Assembly (NCBI GenBank): GCA_016285245.1
Contig: JAEEQH010000003.1
Span: 62,001 to 126,000, forward strand
Direction: 5' to 3'
Source of the DNA: Prevotella sp.
GTDB lineage: Bacteria; Bacteroidota; Bacteroidia; Bacteroidales; Bacteroidaceae
Length of the DNA stretch: 64,000 nucleotides
Position 1 is the stretch's first letter; every line of letters starts with the position of its first letter. Below are positions 15,756 through 23,170 of this stretch, in pieces. The notes below the pieces were generated by a model that had not been told where the DNA came from, searched no databases, and saw nothing but the letters and a program-made list of their open reading frames with translations. Made by a program: the position numbers and the translations under genes.

Positions 15756-15812
15756 CTCGACAGAAATTGGCAAGTGGTTATTTCTGTCAATTTCATTAAA
15801 TCCTCATTTCTG

Positions 15813-17273
15813 TCAACGCACGGGCACGTCGGCCAGCGTCTTCTTCAGCAGCTCCCAGAACGGGGCGACCGTGGCAATCAGCGCACGCTCCGTCGTGGTG
15901 TGCGGCGACTTCATCGTCGGACCGAGGCTCACGACGTCCAGGTGCGGGTACTTACCCAGGATCACCGAGCACTCCAGACCGGCGTGGTCCACCTGGACGA
16001 TGCCGTCCTCGCCGAAGAGCTCCTTGTACTCCTTCAGCAGCAGGTGTAGGATGGGGGAGTCGGGGTTCGGGTCCCAGCCGCCATACGAGCCGGCGGTCTC
16101 CACCTTCATGCCGGCCATCAGGAAACAGCATGTCAGCGTGTCCACCACGTAGTCCTTCATGTCCTCACGGCTCGACCGTGCCAGAATTTTTATGCTGGCT
16201 GTGCCTCCCTCGATGTCGATGATGGCGAGGTTGCTCGATGTCTCCACCACGTCGGGGTAGGCGGGGATGAAGCGCACCACACCGTCGTGACAGGCATGGA
16301 TGGCACAGACGAGGTTGTCTTGGATCTCGATGGGCACCTGCTTCGACGGTGTCGCCACGTCCTCGACGATCACCTCGATGCCCTGCGGTTCGATGACCTT
16401 GTACTCGTCGTTGAACGCCTCCTGCCAGTCGGCGGCCAGCTCCTTGAACGCCGCGATGTTCTCCTTCGGCAGCGTCAGCACCGTCTCCGCCTTGAACGGG
16501 ATAGCGTTACGCATGTTACCGCCGTGCCACGAGCACAGACGACCGTCCAGCTCGTCGATGGCGCTGAGCACCACCCGTGCCATCAGCTTGTTAGCATTGC
16601 CGCGGCCCTCGTGGATCTCCAGACCGCTATGTCCGCCGCGCAGACCCTTCACGGTCACCCGCACCGCCACGTCCTCTGCATCCGTCTCCGACTCCTGGTA
16701 GTCCAGCGTCGCGGTGACGTCGATGCCGCCGGCAGAGCCGATGACGAACTTTCCCCAGTGCTCCGAGTCGAGGTTCAGCAGGATGTCGCCCTGCAGCTCA
16801 CCCTCCGGCAGCTCGTTGGCACCGTACATACCCGTCTCCTCGTCGCGTGTGATCAGCGCGTCGATGGGACCGTGCTTCAGGTCCTTCGACTCCATGATCG
16901 CCATGATCGACGCCACGCCCAGACCGTTGTCGGCACCCAGCGTCGTACCCTTCGCCTTCACCCACTCGCCGTCGATCCACGGCTCAATGGGGTCCGTCTC
17001 GAAGTTGTGCGTCGACTCCGGCGTCTTCTGCGGCACCATGTCCATGTGTGCCTGCAGGATCACACCCTTCCTGTTCTCCATGCCCGGCGTCGCCGGCTTG
17101 CGGAACACGATGTTTCCCGCGGGGTCCAGGAACGCCTCCACGCCCGCCTGTCGTCCAAACTCCAGCAGGAACTGCTGTACTTTCTCCAAGTGTCCGCTCG
17201 GTCGCGGCACCTGCGTCAGCGCGTAGAAGTTCTTCCATACGCACTGCGGCTCTAACTTTTGAATCTCGTTCAT
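15813..17273 (-). CDS. pepD: Aminoacyl-histidine dipeptidase (PepD, M20 family)
   Basis: Cytoplasmic zinc dipeptidase that cleaves Xaa-His and other dipeptides. The 486-residue protein has the family marks VPRPSGHLEKVQQFL at the N-terminus, the metal ligand segment LQAHMDMVPQ, GTTLGADNGLGVA with the bridging Asp, and RDEETGMYGANEL with the catalytic and ligand Glu residues; a lid domain with GGHSGLEIHEGRGNANK follows. Length is that of the family. The upstream region is an inverted-repeat element (E2) and no consensus promoter is visible; GAGAGAG directly before the ATG might serve as a ribosome site. Confidence 0.95.
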   Translation of the reverse strand: MNEIQKLEPQCVWKNFYALTQVPRPSGHLEKVQQFLLEFGRQAGVEAFLDPAGNIVFRKPATPGMENRKGVILQAHMDMVPQKTPESTHNFETDPIEPWIDGEWVKAKGTTLGADNGLGVASIMAIMESKDLKHGPIDALITRDEETGMYGANELPEGELQGDILLNLDSEHWGKFVIGSAGGIDVTATLDYQESETDAEDVAVRVTVKGLRGGHSGLEIHEGRGNANKLMARVVLSAIDELDGRLCSWHGGNMRNAIPFKAETVLTLPKENIAAFKELAADWQEAFNDEYKVIEPQGIEVIVEDVATPSKQVPIEIQDNLVCAIHACHDGVVRFIPAYPDVVETSSNLAIIDIEGGTASIKILARSSREDMKDYVVDTLTCCFLMAGMKVETAGSYGGWDPNPDSPILHLLLKEYKELFGEDGIVQVDHAGLECSVILGKYPHLDVVSLGPTMKSPHTTTERALIATVAPFWELLKKTLADVPVR

Positions 17274-17353
17274 CTCTCTCTTCTTTTGAGTTTTATGTTT
17301 TTGTTATTTCTCACAGAGGCAGTTTTATATCCTCACTCGGAGGTGGTTATTTG

Positions 17354-17537
17354 TTCTCACGCAGAGTCGCAGAGTACGCTGAGTGCTGCGCAGAGTAGCT
17401 CTTTTCTTCCCACACAGAGACACCGAGTCTCACAGAGAAGATATTCTCAGGTTATTAACTCCCAAGACTCCGTGCAGCCGCAATTACTTATCACTCTGCG
17501 CAACACTCTGCGTCCTCTGCGCCTCCGCGTGAGAATA
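17354..17537. repeat. CGCAGAG inverted-repeat element, copy E2 (gene-less)
   Basis: Left arm TTCTCACGCAGAGTCGCAGA... from 17354, centre GACTCCGTGCAGCCGCAATT near 17466, right arm ending CGCGTGAGAATA at 17537. Centre and right arm closely match those of the gene-bearing copy E3 that begins 66 bases further on. Confidence 0.85.
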
Positions 17538-17602
17538 AAAATACCTCTCCGCGTGAGAATAATCAGGCGTAAGTTTCTTTTCTCATTGATATGTATGTTT
17601 TG

Positions 17603-18169
17603 TTTTCACACAGAGGCGCAGAGTATACTGAGCGTTGCACAGAGTTTATAAATTATTGACTACGCGTTCAATTCCATATTTTAAAGATTCCACATTGAAA
17701 TTTATGATATAGCCCAAATGGATATTGGTAAGCCGCATATATGTTAGGAGTTGTTTCTCGTGAACAGGCAGTATTTCCTTGACAGATTTCAACTCCAGAA
17801 TGACACGATTGTCGACAATGACATCCAGACGGAGGTCGATGTCTAATTCCATTTCCCGGTACTTTAGTTTGACAGGTACTTGTTGGTTGACTGAAAAACC
17901 TTGGAACTGAAGCTCGTAGACTAATGCTTTTTCATAGACGCTCTCCAACAAGCCGGGTCCTAGCTCTGAATGTACAGTATATGCACATCCTAATAACCTA
18001 TGTGTATAATCTTTGTCCAGTACAACTTCCATAAATACGTTTTTTTTATGATGTCGGCTCTCCTTTTTTTGCACGTCTTCGCCGCGTTAACTCCCTAGAC
18101 TCCATGCAGCCGCAATTACTTATCACTCTGCGCCTCACTCAGCGTCCTCTGCGACTCTGCGTGAGAATA
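17603..18169. mobile_element. CGCAGAG inverted-repeat element with GxxExxY gene, copy E3
   Basis: Left arm 17603-17644 (TTTTCACACAGAGGCGCAGA...), then the GxxExxY gene on the minus strand, whose stop codon starts two bases after the arm, then the centre motif GACTCCATGCAGCCGCAATT (18098-18117) and right arm 18124-18169 ending GTGAGAATA. The arms are imperfect inverted repeats of each other. Three other copies in the window have the arms and centre but no gene. This is what an autonomous element and its MITE-like derivatives would look like (inference); no transposase is known for this family. Confidence 0.55.
17646..18032 (-). CDS. GxxExxY protein (PD-(D/E)XK nuclease superfamily)
   Basis: A 128-residue protein with the defining motif in LGPGLLESVYEKAL (Gly27, Glu30, Tyr33), then the nuclease-fold core DLRLDVIVDNRVILELKSV with Asp70, Glu80 and Lys82 in the D...ExK arrangement, and a later QLLTYMRL helix. 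The family is assigned to the PD-(D/E)XK fold; its biological role is not established. ATG at 18032 is preferred over a GTG at 18074 because family members start shortly before this point. The gene sits inside an inverted-repeat element (17603-18169) and its codon use is more AT-rich than that of the flanking genes, fitting a mobile origin. Confidence 0.85.
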   Translation of the reverse strand: MEVVLDKDYTHRLLGCAYTVHSELGPGLLESVYEKALVYELQFQGFSVNQQVPVKLKYREMELDIDLRLDVIVDNRVILELKSVKEILPVHEKQLLTYMRLTNIHLGYIINFNVESLKYGIERVVNNL

Positions 18170-19318
18170 AAAATCCCCCTCCGTGTGAGAACAAAAATTC
18201 AGGCGCGCCCAGGAATAGACTCCCAGGAGCACCACCAGCAACGTCTGCACCGTGTGAACGATCAGCACGAAGAACAGCGCCTGGTCATCCTGCACTCCGT
18301 AGAGAATCAGCATCGTCTTGATGGCGAAGTGCCACGGCCCCGCCCCGTTCGGCGTCGGCACGATCACCGCGAAGTTCGCCACCACGAACGCCACCAGCGC
18401 ACAGCCGAGCCCCAGGTCCGCCGTGAAGTCGAAACAGAAGAATGTCAGGTAGAAGTGGAGGAAGTACATCACCCAGATGCCGATGGAGAAGAACAGGTAC
18501 AGCGGCAGGTTCTTCACCCCCCTTAGCGACAGCACACCCTCCAGAAGGCCGCTGAGCGTCGTTTTCACCTTATTATATATAGAGAGGTTCCTCACCAGTA
18601 CATACAACAGCAACAGCACCGCCAGGGCGCAGACCGCCGTCACCAGCCAGCCTGTCAGCGAGAAGCTCCCTAGGATATGGTCCATCGTCGTCCCCGTCTT
18701 ACGGAAGAACGTGCCGAAGACGCTCAGCTGGAACAGCAGGATCAGTCCGGAGTACAGCATCACCACCAGCGTGTCCACGGCACGCTCCGTCACCACCGTG
18801 CCCAGCGCCTTCGAGAACGATATGCCTTCCCACCGCTTCAGCACCGCACACCGCGTGAACTCTCCTATCCTCGGAATCACCAGCGACGCCGCATAGCTCA
18901 CAAACACCGCGTTCACACAAGCGGAGCTACTAACCTCCTTCCTCGTTCCTCCTTCCTCGTTCTTTGCAGAGCAAAGCGGCAGAGCCGAGCGCCTCGCTCC
19001 TGTTTCTCTATGCCGGCTCATTGTGCCGGCCTCCTCGTTCCTCGTTCCTGTTTCTCTATGCCGGCTCCTTGTGCCGGCCTCCTCGTTCCTCGAAAAAAAG
19101 ATCGGCTCCAGCGTCTGCTTCCACCGCCACCCGCGCATCGCCTGCGCCAGCACACCGAACGGCAGCGACAGCAGCATCCACGTCCAGTCCATGTCGTGCA
19201 ACATCACGTGCCCCACGCTCCGGAAATCGAAGTCGCGGTACATCCAGTATAGTATCGCCCCGCCAAGCAACAGCGGCAGCAGCGTCTTCAGCAGTCGGGA
19301 AAAGCCTTTTTGTTCCAT
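18116..19318 (-). CDS. Lysylphosphatidylglycerol synthase TM / UPF0104-type membrane protein
   Basis: Polytopic inner-membrane protein of the family that includes the MprF flippase domain and AglD; probably moves or processes a lipid. About eight TM segments, and family blocks RGWRWKQTLEP, FVSYAASLVIPRIGEFTRCAVLKRWEG, VVTERAVDTLVVM and PTPNGAGPWHFA are seen. Residues about 76-132 (SRNEEAGTRSRHRETGTRNEE...) are not family sequence: they translate two REP palindromes plus a GAGGAACGAGG satellite, inserted in frame between the first TM pair and the FVSYAASLV block. The last 25 or so residues (HTEGDFYSHAESQRTLSEAQ) and the stop are encoded by element E3. Activity after these changes is uncertain. 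Confidence 0.85.
   Translation of the reverse strand: MEQKGFSRLLKTLLPLLLGGAILYWMYRDFDFRSVGHVMLHDMDWTWMLLSLPFGVLAQAMRGWRWKQTLEPIFFSRNEEAGTRSRHRETGTRNEEAGTMSRHRETGARRSALPLCSAKNEEGGTRKEVSSSACVNAVFVSYAASLVIPRIGEFTRCAVLKRWEGISFSKALGTVVTERAVDTLVVMLYSGLILLFQLSVFGTFFRKTGTTMDHILGSFSLTGWLVTAVCALAVLLLLYVLVRNLSIYNKVKTTLSGLLEGVLSLRGVKNLPLYLFFSIGIWVMYFLHFYLTFFCFDFTADLGLGCALVAFVVANFAVIVPTPNGAGPWHFAIKTMLILYGVQDDQALFFVLIVHTVQTLLVVLLGVYSWARLNFCSHTEGDFYSHAESQRTLSEAQSDK
18929..19095 (-). repeat. Composite satellite + REP insertion inside the flippase gene (REP copies e, f)
   Basis: REP copies at 19006-19031 and 19053-19079 (each TTTCTCTATGCCGGCTC, loop, GTGCCGGC), separated and followed by CTCCTCGTTCCTCGTTCCTG satellite, giving a 47-base tandem unit; the satellite continues at 18930-18960 next to a TTTGCAGAGCAAAGCGGC hairpin repeat. 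The frame stays open throughout. Confidence 0.85.
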
Positions 19319-19323
19319 ATGTG

Positions 19324-19331
19324 CAAAGGTA
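19324..19331 (-). promoter_or_regulatory. -7 box of flippase gene promoter
   Basis: TACCTTTG on the minus strand, five bases before the ATG; a near-leaderless transcript is implied. No clear -33 element. Confidence 0.55.
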
Positions 19332-19404
19332 CGAATAATTATTCGAAATAAGAAGGCGAAAAGTTAAAAAATACTAATCGCCTTAAAATTTTTTGCAAAT
19401 ATTA

Positions 19405-19435
19405 TTGGAATTTTTCATTATTTTCTTTAATTTTG
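19405..19435 (+). promoter_or_regulatory. Promoter of the surface/fimbrial locus
   Basis: -7 TAATTTTG at 19428-19435 with TTGG at 19405-19408 as a weak -33, spacer 19. Transcript start would be about 30 bases before the ATG at 19469. Confidence 0.5.
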
Positions 19436-19468
19436 CCCCAAAATTCTATAAAATATCAACCAATAAGC

Positions 19469-21766
19469 ATGAAAACATCACATTATATTTATGCTTGTCT
19501 GTTGGCCATATTAATGTCCAACAGCGTTTATGGTCAAGATGCAAGTAAGAAAGGTAACGTTACTGCCGACACGCTGGAAGTACACTTCCGCGTAGGTCAG
19601 AGCAACCTCGATCTCGGCTATGCCGACAACGAGCGTCGTATCGCAGACTTCACACGTCTCGTGCAGCAGCGTTACGCTCATGCATCTAAAGAGAGTATGC
19701 AACTCAACGTCTATGCTGGTGCCTCACCCGAAGGACCGGCCGAGCTGAACCGCCGTCTCGGTGAGCAGCGCGGCATCGCCCTGAAGGAGATCCTCGAGAA
19801 CCGCCTCGGTGGTCTCGTCGAGCACATCACGGTCATCAACCAGGGTGCCCGCTGGGGAGGCCTGTCAAAGATGATTGAGCAGAGTAATGAACCTTGGAAG
19901 TACGACGTGCTGAAGGTCCTCGCCGAGGAGCCCGCCGACGAGTGGACGAAAGATCCGCGCGAGACGAAGCTCCGCCAGCTCCGCAAAGGAGCGATCTGGA
20001 AGGTCCTGAACTCCAAGTACCTCCCACAGCTCCGTAGCTCCGGTTCGGCTGTGATCATGGAACTCACGGAAGAGCAGCTGCGCGACACGCTGGTCATCCG
20101 CGACACCATCGTCTACCTCCCCGAGCCATGCATCGTCTGCGAGGAGCCTGCTGACCAGCGTCCCGTCTGGGCCGTGAAGACCAACCTCCTCCTCTGGGGC
20201 GTCATCGCTCCTAACATCCAGGTGGAGCGCGCACTCGGCAAGACCAACCGCTGGAGTATCGAGGGCGAGTTCTTCTGGCCCTGGTACACATGGAGCAAGA
20301 ACACACACGCTGAGCAGTTCATGAACCTCGGCGTAGAGCTGCGCTACTGGCTCGGCAACCGCGCCAAGCACCACAGCCTTGACGGCTGGCACATCGGTCC
20401 CGCCATCGCTGCTGGCTACTACGACTTCGAGTGGAAGAAGAGCGAAGGCTGGCAGGGCGAGTACCTGAATGTCTACTGCAACTTCGGCTACCAGAAGCGC
20501 TGGGGTAAGCGCAAGCAGTGGGCTGTCGACGGTGGCATCGGCCTCGGATACATCCCCACGAAGTTCCGCCACTATGTCGGTAGCTCCAATGCCCAGAACT
20601 ATGCTGAGCACCATCCCGAGAAGCACCTCATCAACGCCGATGGACGTTCTATCATCGGTCCTAACGAGGAGAGGGAGAACCACCTGATGTGGATTAATTC
20701 CGGTTGGAACCACATCTTCGGTCTCACACACGCCAATATCACCATCGCCTATATGTTCGGTGCCAAGGGCGCCAAGAGCGAATGCCCGACAGTCGTCGAG
20801 CCCGAACCAGTAATTAAGGAACGTGCACGCGTAAAGGCCGAGCAGGATGCTGAGCGCGAGCGCCAGGAGGCTCTCCGCTACAGCCAGATGAGTGAGAAGG
20901 AGAAGGCAAAGGCCGACAAGGCTCGCGCCAAGGCTGAGAAGCAGGCTGCTAAGGACGCCGCCTACGAGGCTAAGCAGCTCCAGAAGGCTGAGGCTGCCGA
21001 GGCTAAGGTAAAGGCTAAGGAAGAGGCTAAGGCCGCCAAGCTCCAGGGTAAGGCTCTGAAGGAGACCACCGACAAGGAGGCTGCCAAGGCTGCTAAGGCT
21101 CAGGAGAAGGCCGCTGCCGAAGCTGCTAAGGCTCAGGAGAAGGCCGCCGCCGAAGCTGCCAAGGCTCAGGAGAAGGCCGCCGCTGAAGCCGCTAAGGCTC
21201 AGGAGAAGGCCGCCGCTGAAGCTGCTAAGGCACAGGAGAAGGCCGCTGCCGAAGCTGCTAAGGCACAGGAAAAGGCTGCCAAGGCTGCTGACGCTGATGC
21301 AAAGGCAAGAGCAAAGGCTGAGGCCGAGGCTGCTAAGGCTGCCGCTAAGGCTAACGCTGAAGCTGACAAAGCTGCTGAGAAGGCTGCCGCTGAGGCTGCT
21401 AAGATAAAGGCTGCTGAGGAAAAGGCCGCTGAGAAGGCTGCCGCCGAGGCCGCTAAGGCCGCTGAGAAGGCTGCCGCCGAGGCCGCTAAGGTAAAGGCCG
21501 CTGAGGAGAAAGCCGCTGAGAAGGCTGCCGCCGAGGCCGCTAAGGCTCAGGAGAAGGCTGCCGCCGAGGCCGCCAAGGTAAAGGCTGCTGAGGAGAAGGC
21601 AAAGGCTAAGGCTGACGCAGAGGCCGCTAAGGCTGCCGCTAAGGCAGAGGCTGACGCCGCCAAGGCAAAGGCCGCTGAGGAGAAAGCAAAGGCTAAGGCT
21701 GAGGCAGAGGCTGAGAAGGCCGCTGCCAAGGCTGCCAAGGAAGCCGCTAAAGCTGCAAAACAATAA
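19469..21766 (+). CDS. OmpA-like / DUF3575 outer-membrane protein with Ala-Lys-Glu repeat tail
   Basis: First gene of the fimbrial locus. Start at 19469 gives MKTSHYIYACLLAILMSNSVYG, a signal peptide. Residues about 35-140 resemble an OmpA/MotB-type domain (LNVYAGASPEGPAELNRRLGEQRG), residues about 235-445 are DUF3575 (WAVKTNLLLWGVIAPNIQVERALGK ... GWNHIFGLTHANITIAYMF), a predicted outer-membrane barrel often encoded beside fimbrillins. From about residue 460 on, some 300 residues are almost only Ala, Lys and Glu (KAQEKAAAEAA and similar), a TolA-like helix ending in AKAAKQ. Such a tail is not part of usual DUF3575 proteins; it may span the periplasm. Role in fimbria anchoring or assembly is inferred from context. 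Confidence 0.85.
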   Translation: MKTSHYIYACLLAILMSNSVYGQDASKKGNVTADTLEVHFRVGQSNLDLGYADNERRIADFTRLVQQRYAHASKESMQLNVYAGASPEGPAELNRRLGEQRGIALKEILENRLGGLVEHITVINQGARWGGLSKMIEQSNEPWKYDVLKVLAEEPADEWTKDPRETKLRQLRKGAIWKVLNSKYLPQLRSSGSAVIMELTEEQLRDTLVIRDTIVYLPEPCIVCEEPADQRPVWAVKTNLLLWGVIAPNIQVERALGKTNRWSIEGEFFWPWYTWSKNTHAEQFMNLGVELRYWLGNRAKHHSLDGWHIGPAIAAGYYDFEWKKSEGWQGEYLNVYCNFGYQKRWGKRKQWAVDGGIGLGYIPTKFRHYVGSSNAQNYAEHHPEKHLINADGRSIIGPNEERENHLMWINSGWNHIFGLTHANITIAYMFGAKGAKSECPTVVEPEPVIKERARVKAEQDAERERQEALRYSQMSEKEKAKADKARAKAEKQAAKDAAYEAKQLQKAEAAEAKVKAKEEAKAAKLQGKALKETTDKEAAKAAKAQEKAAAEAAKAQEKAAAEAAKAQEKAAAEAAKAQEKAAAEAAKAQEKAAAEAAKAQEKAAKAADADAKARAKAEAEAAKAAAKANAEADKAAEKAAAEAAKIKAAEEKAAEKAAAEAAKAAEKAAAEAAKVKAAEEKAAEKAAAEAAKAQEKAAAEAAKVKAAEEKAKAKADAEAAKAAAKAEADAAKAKAAEEKAKAKAEAEAEKAAAKAAKEAAKAAKQ
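21090..21275 (+). repeat. 33-bp coding tandem repeat
   Basis: About six near-identical copies of a 33-base unit coding for KAQEKAAAEAA, in the tail of the DUF3575 gene. The downstream 480 bases are more diverged Ala/Lys/Glu units. Copy number could vary by slippage. Confidence 0.85.
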
Positions 21767-21793
21767 TGTTTAACTCAAATTGCTAATAAGAAG

Positions 21794-23074
21794 ATGAAAC
21801 CATACAAGACATACATCAAGAGCATGTGCCAGGCTGGCACACTTGCTGCCGCTGCCCTCATGCTGCTGCTGTCCACGGGCTGCGAGCGTCGTGAGCTCTA
21901 CGTCTACCAGGACAACTTCAAGCAGGTAGAGGTAAACATCGACTGGCGTAACTACTTCCGTGAGTGGGGCATCCAGGGGCGTGTAGAGGGTAACCCCAAC
22001 GCACCCTACGTCGTCGCTCCCGCAGAGGATCCCGATGGTATGACCATCTGGTTCTTCCCGCGCGACGGTCGTCCTTCCATGCACTACACCACCGCCGAGG
22101 TCAGGAAGTTCGAGACCTACCTCCGCGCAGGCGAGTACGACGGCATGGTGTTCGACTACTCACCCGCTGAGTACGGACGTCAGGAGTTCGTAGGCATGGA
22201 CTACGCAGAGACCGCCAAGGTGCAGTCGACACCCGCCAGTTACCAGTGCGACTCCATCCCCGAGCTCTTCGGTCAGGAGGCTTACGGCTATCCCCTGAAG
22301 ATGCATGACAACGGCTACTGCGTCATCGCCAACGAGCCCGAGGACATCGCCAGCGACACCGTACACATGAACATCGTCACGGGTAAGTACGACAGATACA
22401 TCCCCTACAAGGAGCGCGACTCCTACCAGGCAACGCTGGTGAAGCAGGTCTTCGACATGGAGCCGATCATCGACCCATGGGCCATGCGTATCCGTATCTA
22501 CATCCGCAACATCCACTACCTCTGGCGCGCCAGCGCTACAGTGGCGGGTCTGGCTGACGGATACTACCTCGTGAACTGTAAGTCGTCAGAGACACCCTGT
22601 CTGCTGTACCTCGACGACTGGGAGATCCACCTCCCCAACACCACCCTCTACCCGAACGCCACAACAGGCTACATCGCCAAGACGTTCAAGACATGGGGAC
22701 CCACCAACTTCGAGAACCGCAACTGGGACATCCACGTTCCCCAGCGTCCCACCAACGAGTCGACCGTCTATGAGGGACAGATCCCGACGGCCTTCCAGGC
22801 CTACGCCACCGAGCGTATCGCCGACCGTCTGCCCAACGAGCTCCGCATCAACCTGAAGTGTCTGCTCCGCGACCGTAAGACCGTACTCTACTACCACTTC
22901 AACGTCGGTGACCTCATCTACATCTTCCGCAACGAGTACGCCCTCCGCGTCGACCTCATGGACGGCTTCCAGGGACAGCCTGAGCTCCCGTTCGTCGAGG
23001 CTTACAACGGCATCGAGATTGGTGGTATCGTAGTTCCTTGGGAGGATGGCGGACAGGCCGACGTAGGTATGTAA
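21794..23074 (+). CDS. DUF5119 domain lipoprotein, fimbrial locus
   Basis: A 426-residue lipoprotein. The N-terminus MKPYKTYIKSMCQAG... leads to a lipobox in LLLSTGCERRELYVY, where Cys30 or so is the predicted lipid-bearing residue, and the protein continues QDNFKQVEVNIDWRNY, typical of DUF5119. DUF5119 proteins are found next to fimbrillins in Bacteroidales, where they may act as anchors or minor fimbrial subunits. It starts 27 bases after the DUF3575 gene on the same strand. GC-rich codon use as in its neighbours. Confidence 0.85.
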   Translation: MKPYKTYIKSMCQAGTLAAAALMLLLSTGCERRELYVYQDNFKQVEVNIDWRNYFREWGIQGRVEGNPNAPYVVAPAEDPDGMTIWFFPRDGRPSMHYTTAEVRKFETYLRAGEYDGMVFDYSPAEYGRQEFVGMDYAETAKVQSTPASYQCDSIPELFGQEAYGYPLKMHDNGYCVIANEPEDIASDTVHMNIVTGKYDRYIPYKERDSYQATLVKQVFDMEPIIDPWAMRIRIYIRNIHYLWRASATVAGLADGYYLVNCKSSETPCLLYLDDWEIHLPNTTLYPNATTGYIAKTFKTWGPTNFENRNWDIHVPQRPTNESTVYEGQIPTAFQAYATERIADRLPNELRINLKCLLRDRKTVLYYHFNVGDLIYIFRNEYALRVDLMDGFQGQPELPFVEAYNGIEIGGIVVPWEDGGQADVGM

Positions 23075-23170
23075 CCCGCGGTTCCTCTGGGAAACCATTT
23101 AACACAAACCATTCATATAGAAAACAAGAGAACAGTTTACATTATTTTTTAACCAACTAATTTCAAACTT

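Noticed and set aside
17259..17651. A 130-codon plus-strand frame before the GxxExxY gene
   Set aside because: It is only a translation of the CGCAGAG repeats (SHAESQS-type peptides).
21090..21275. Possible CRISPR or mobile repeat in the 33-bp array
   Set aside because: The repeat is in frame and codes for a regular helix; there are no spacers.
19865..21763. A 632-codon minus-strand frame opposite the DUF3575 gene
   Set aside because: Translation of the Ala/Lys repeat in reverse gives Leu/Ser repeats; no promoter and no recognisable domain.
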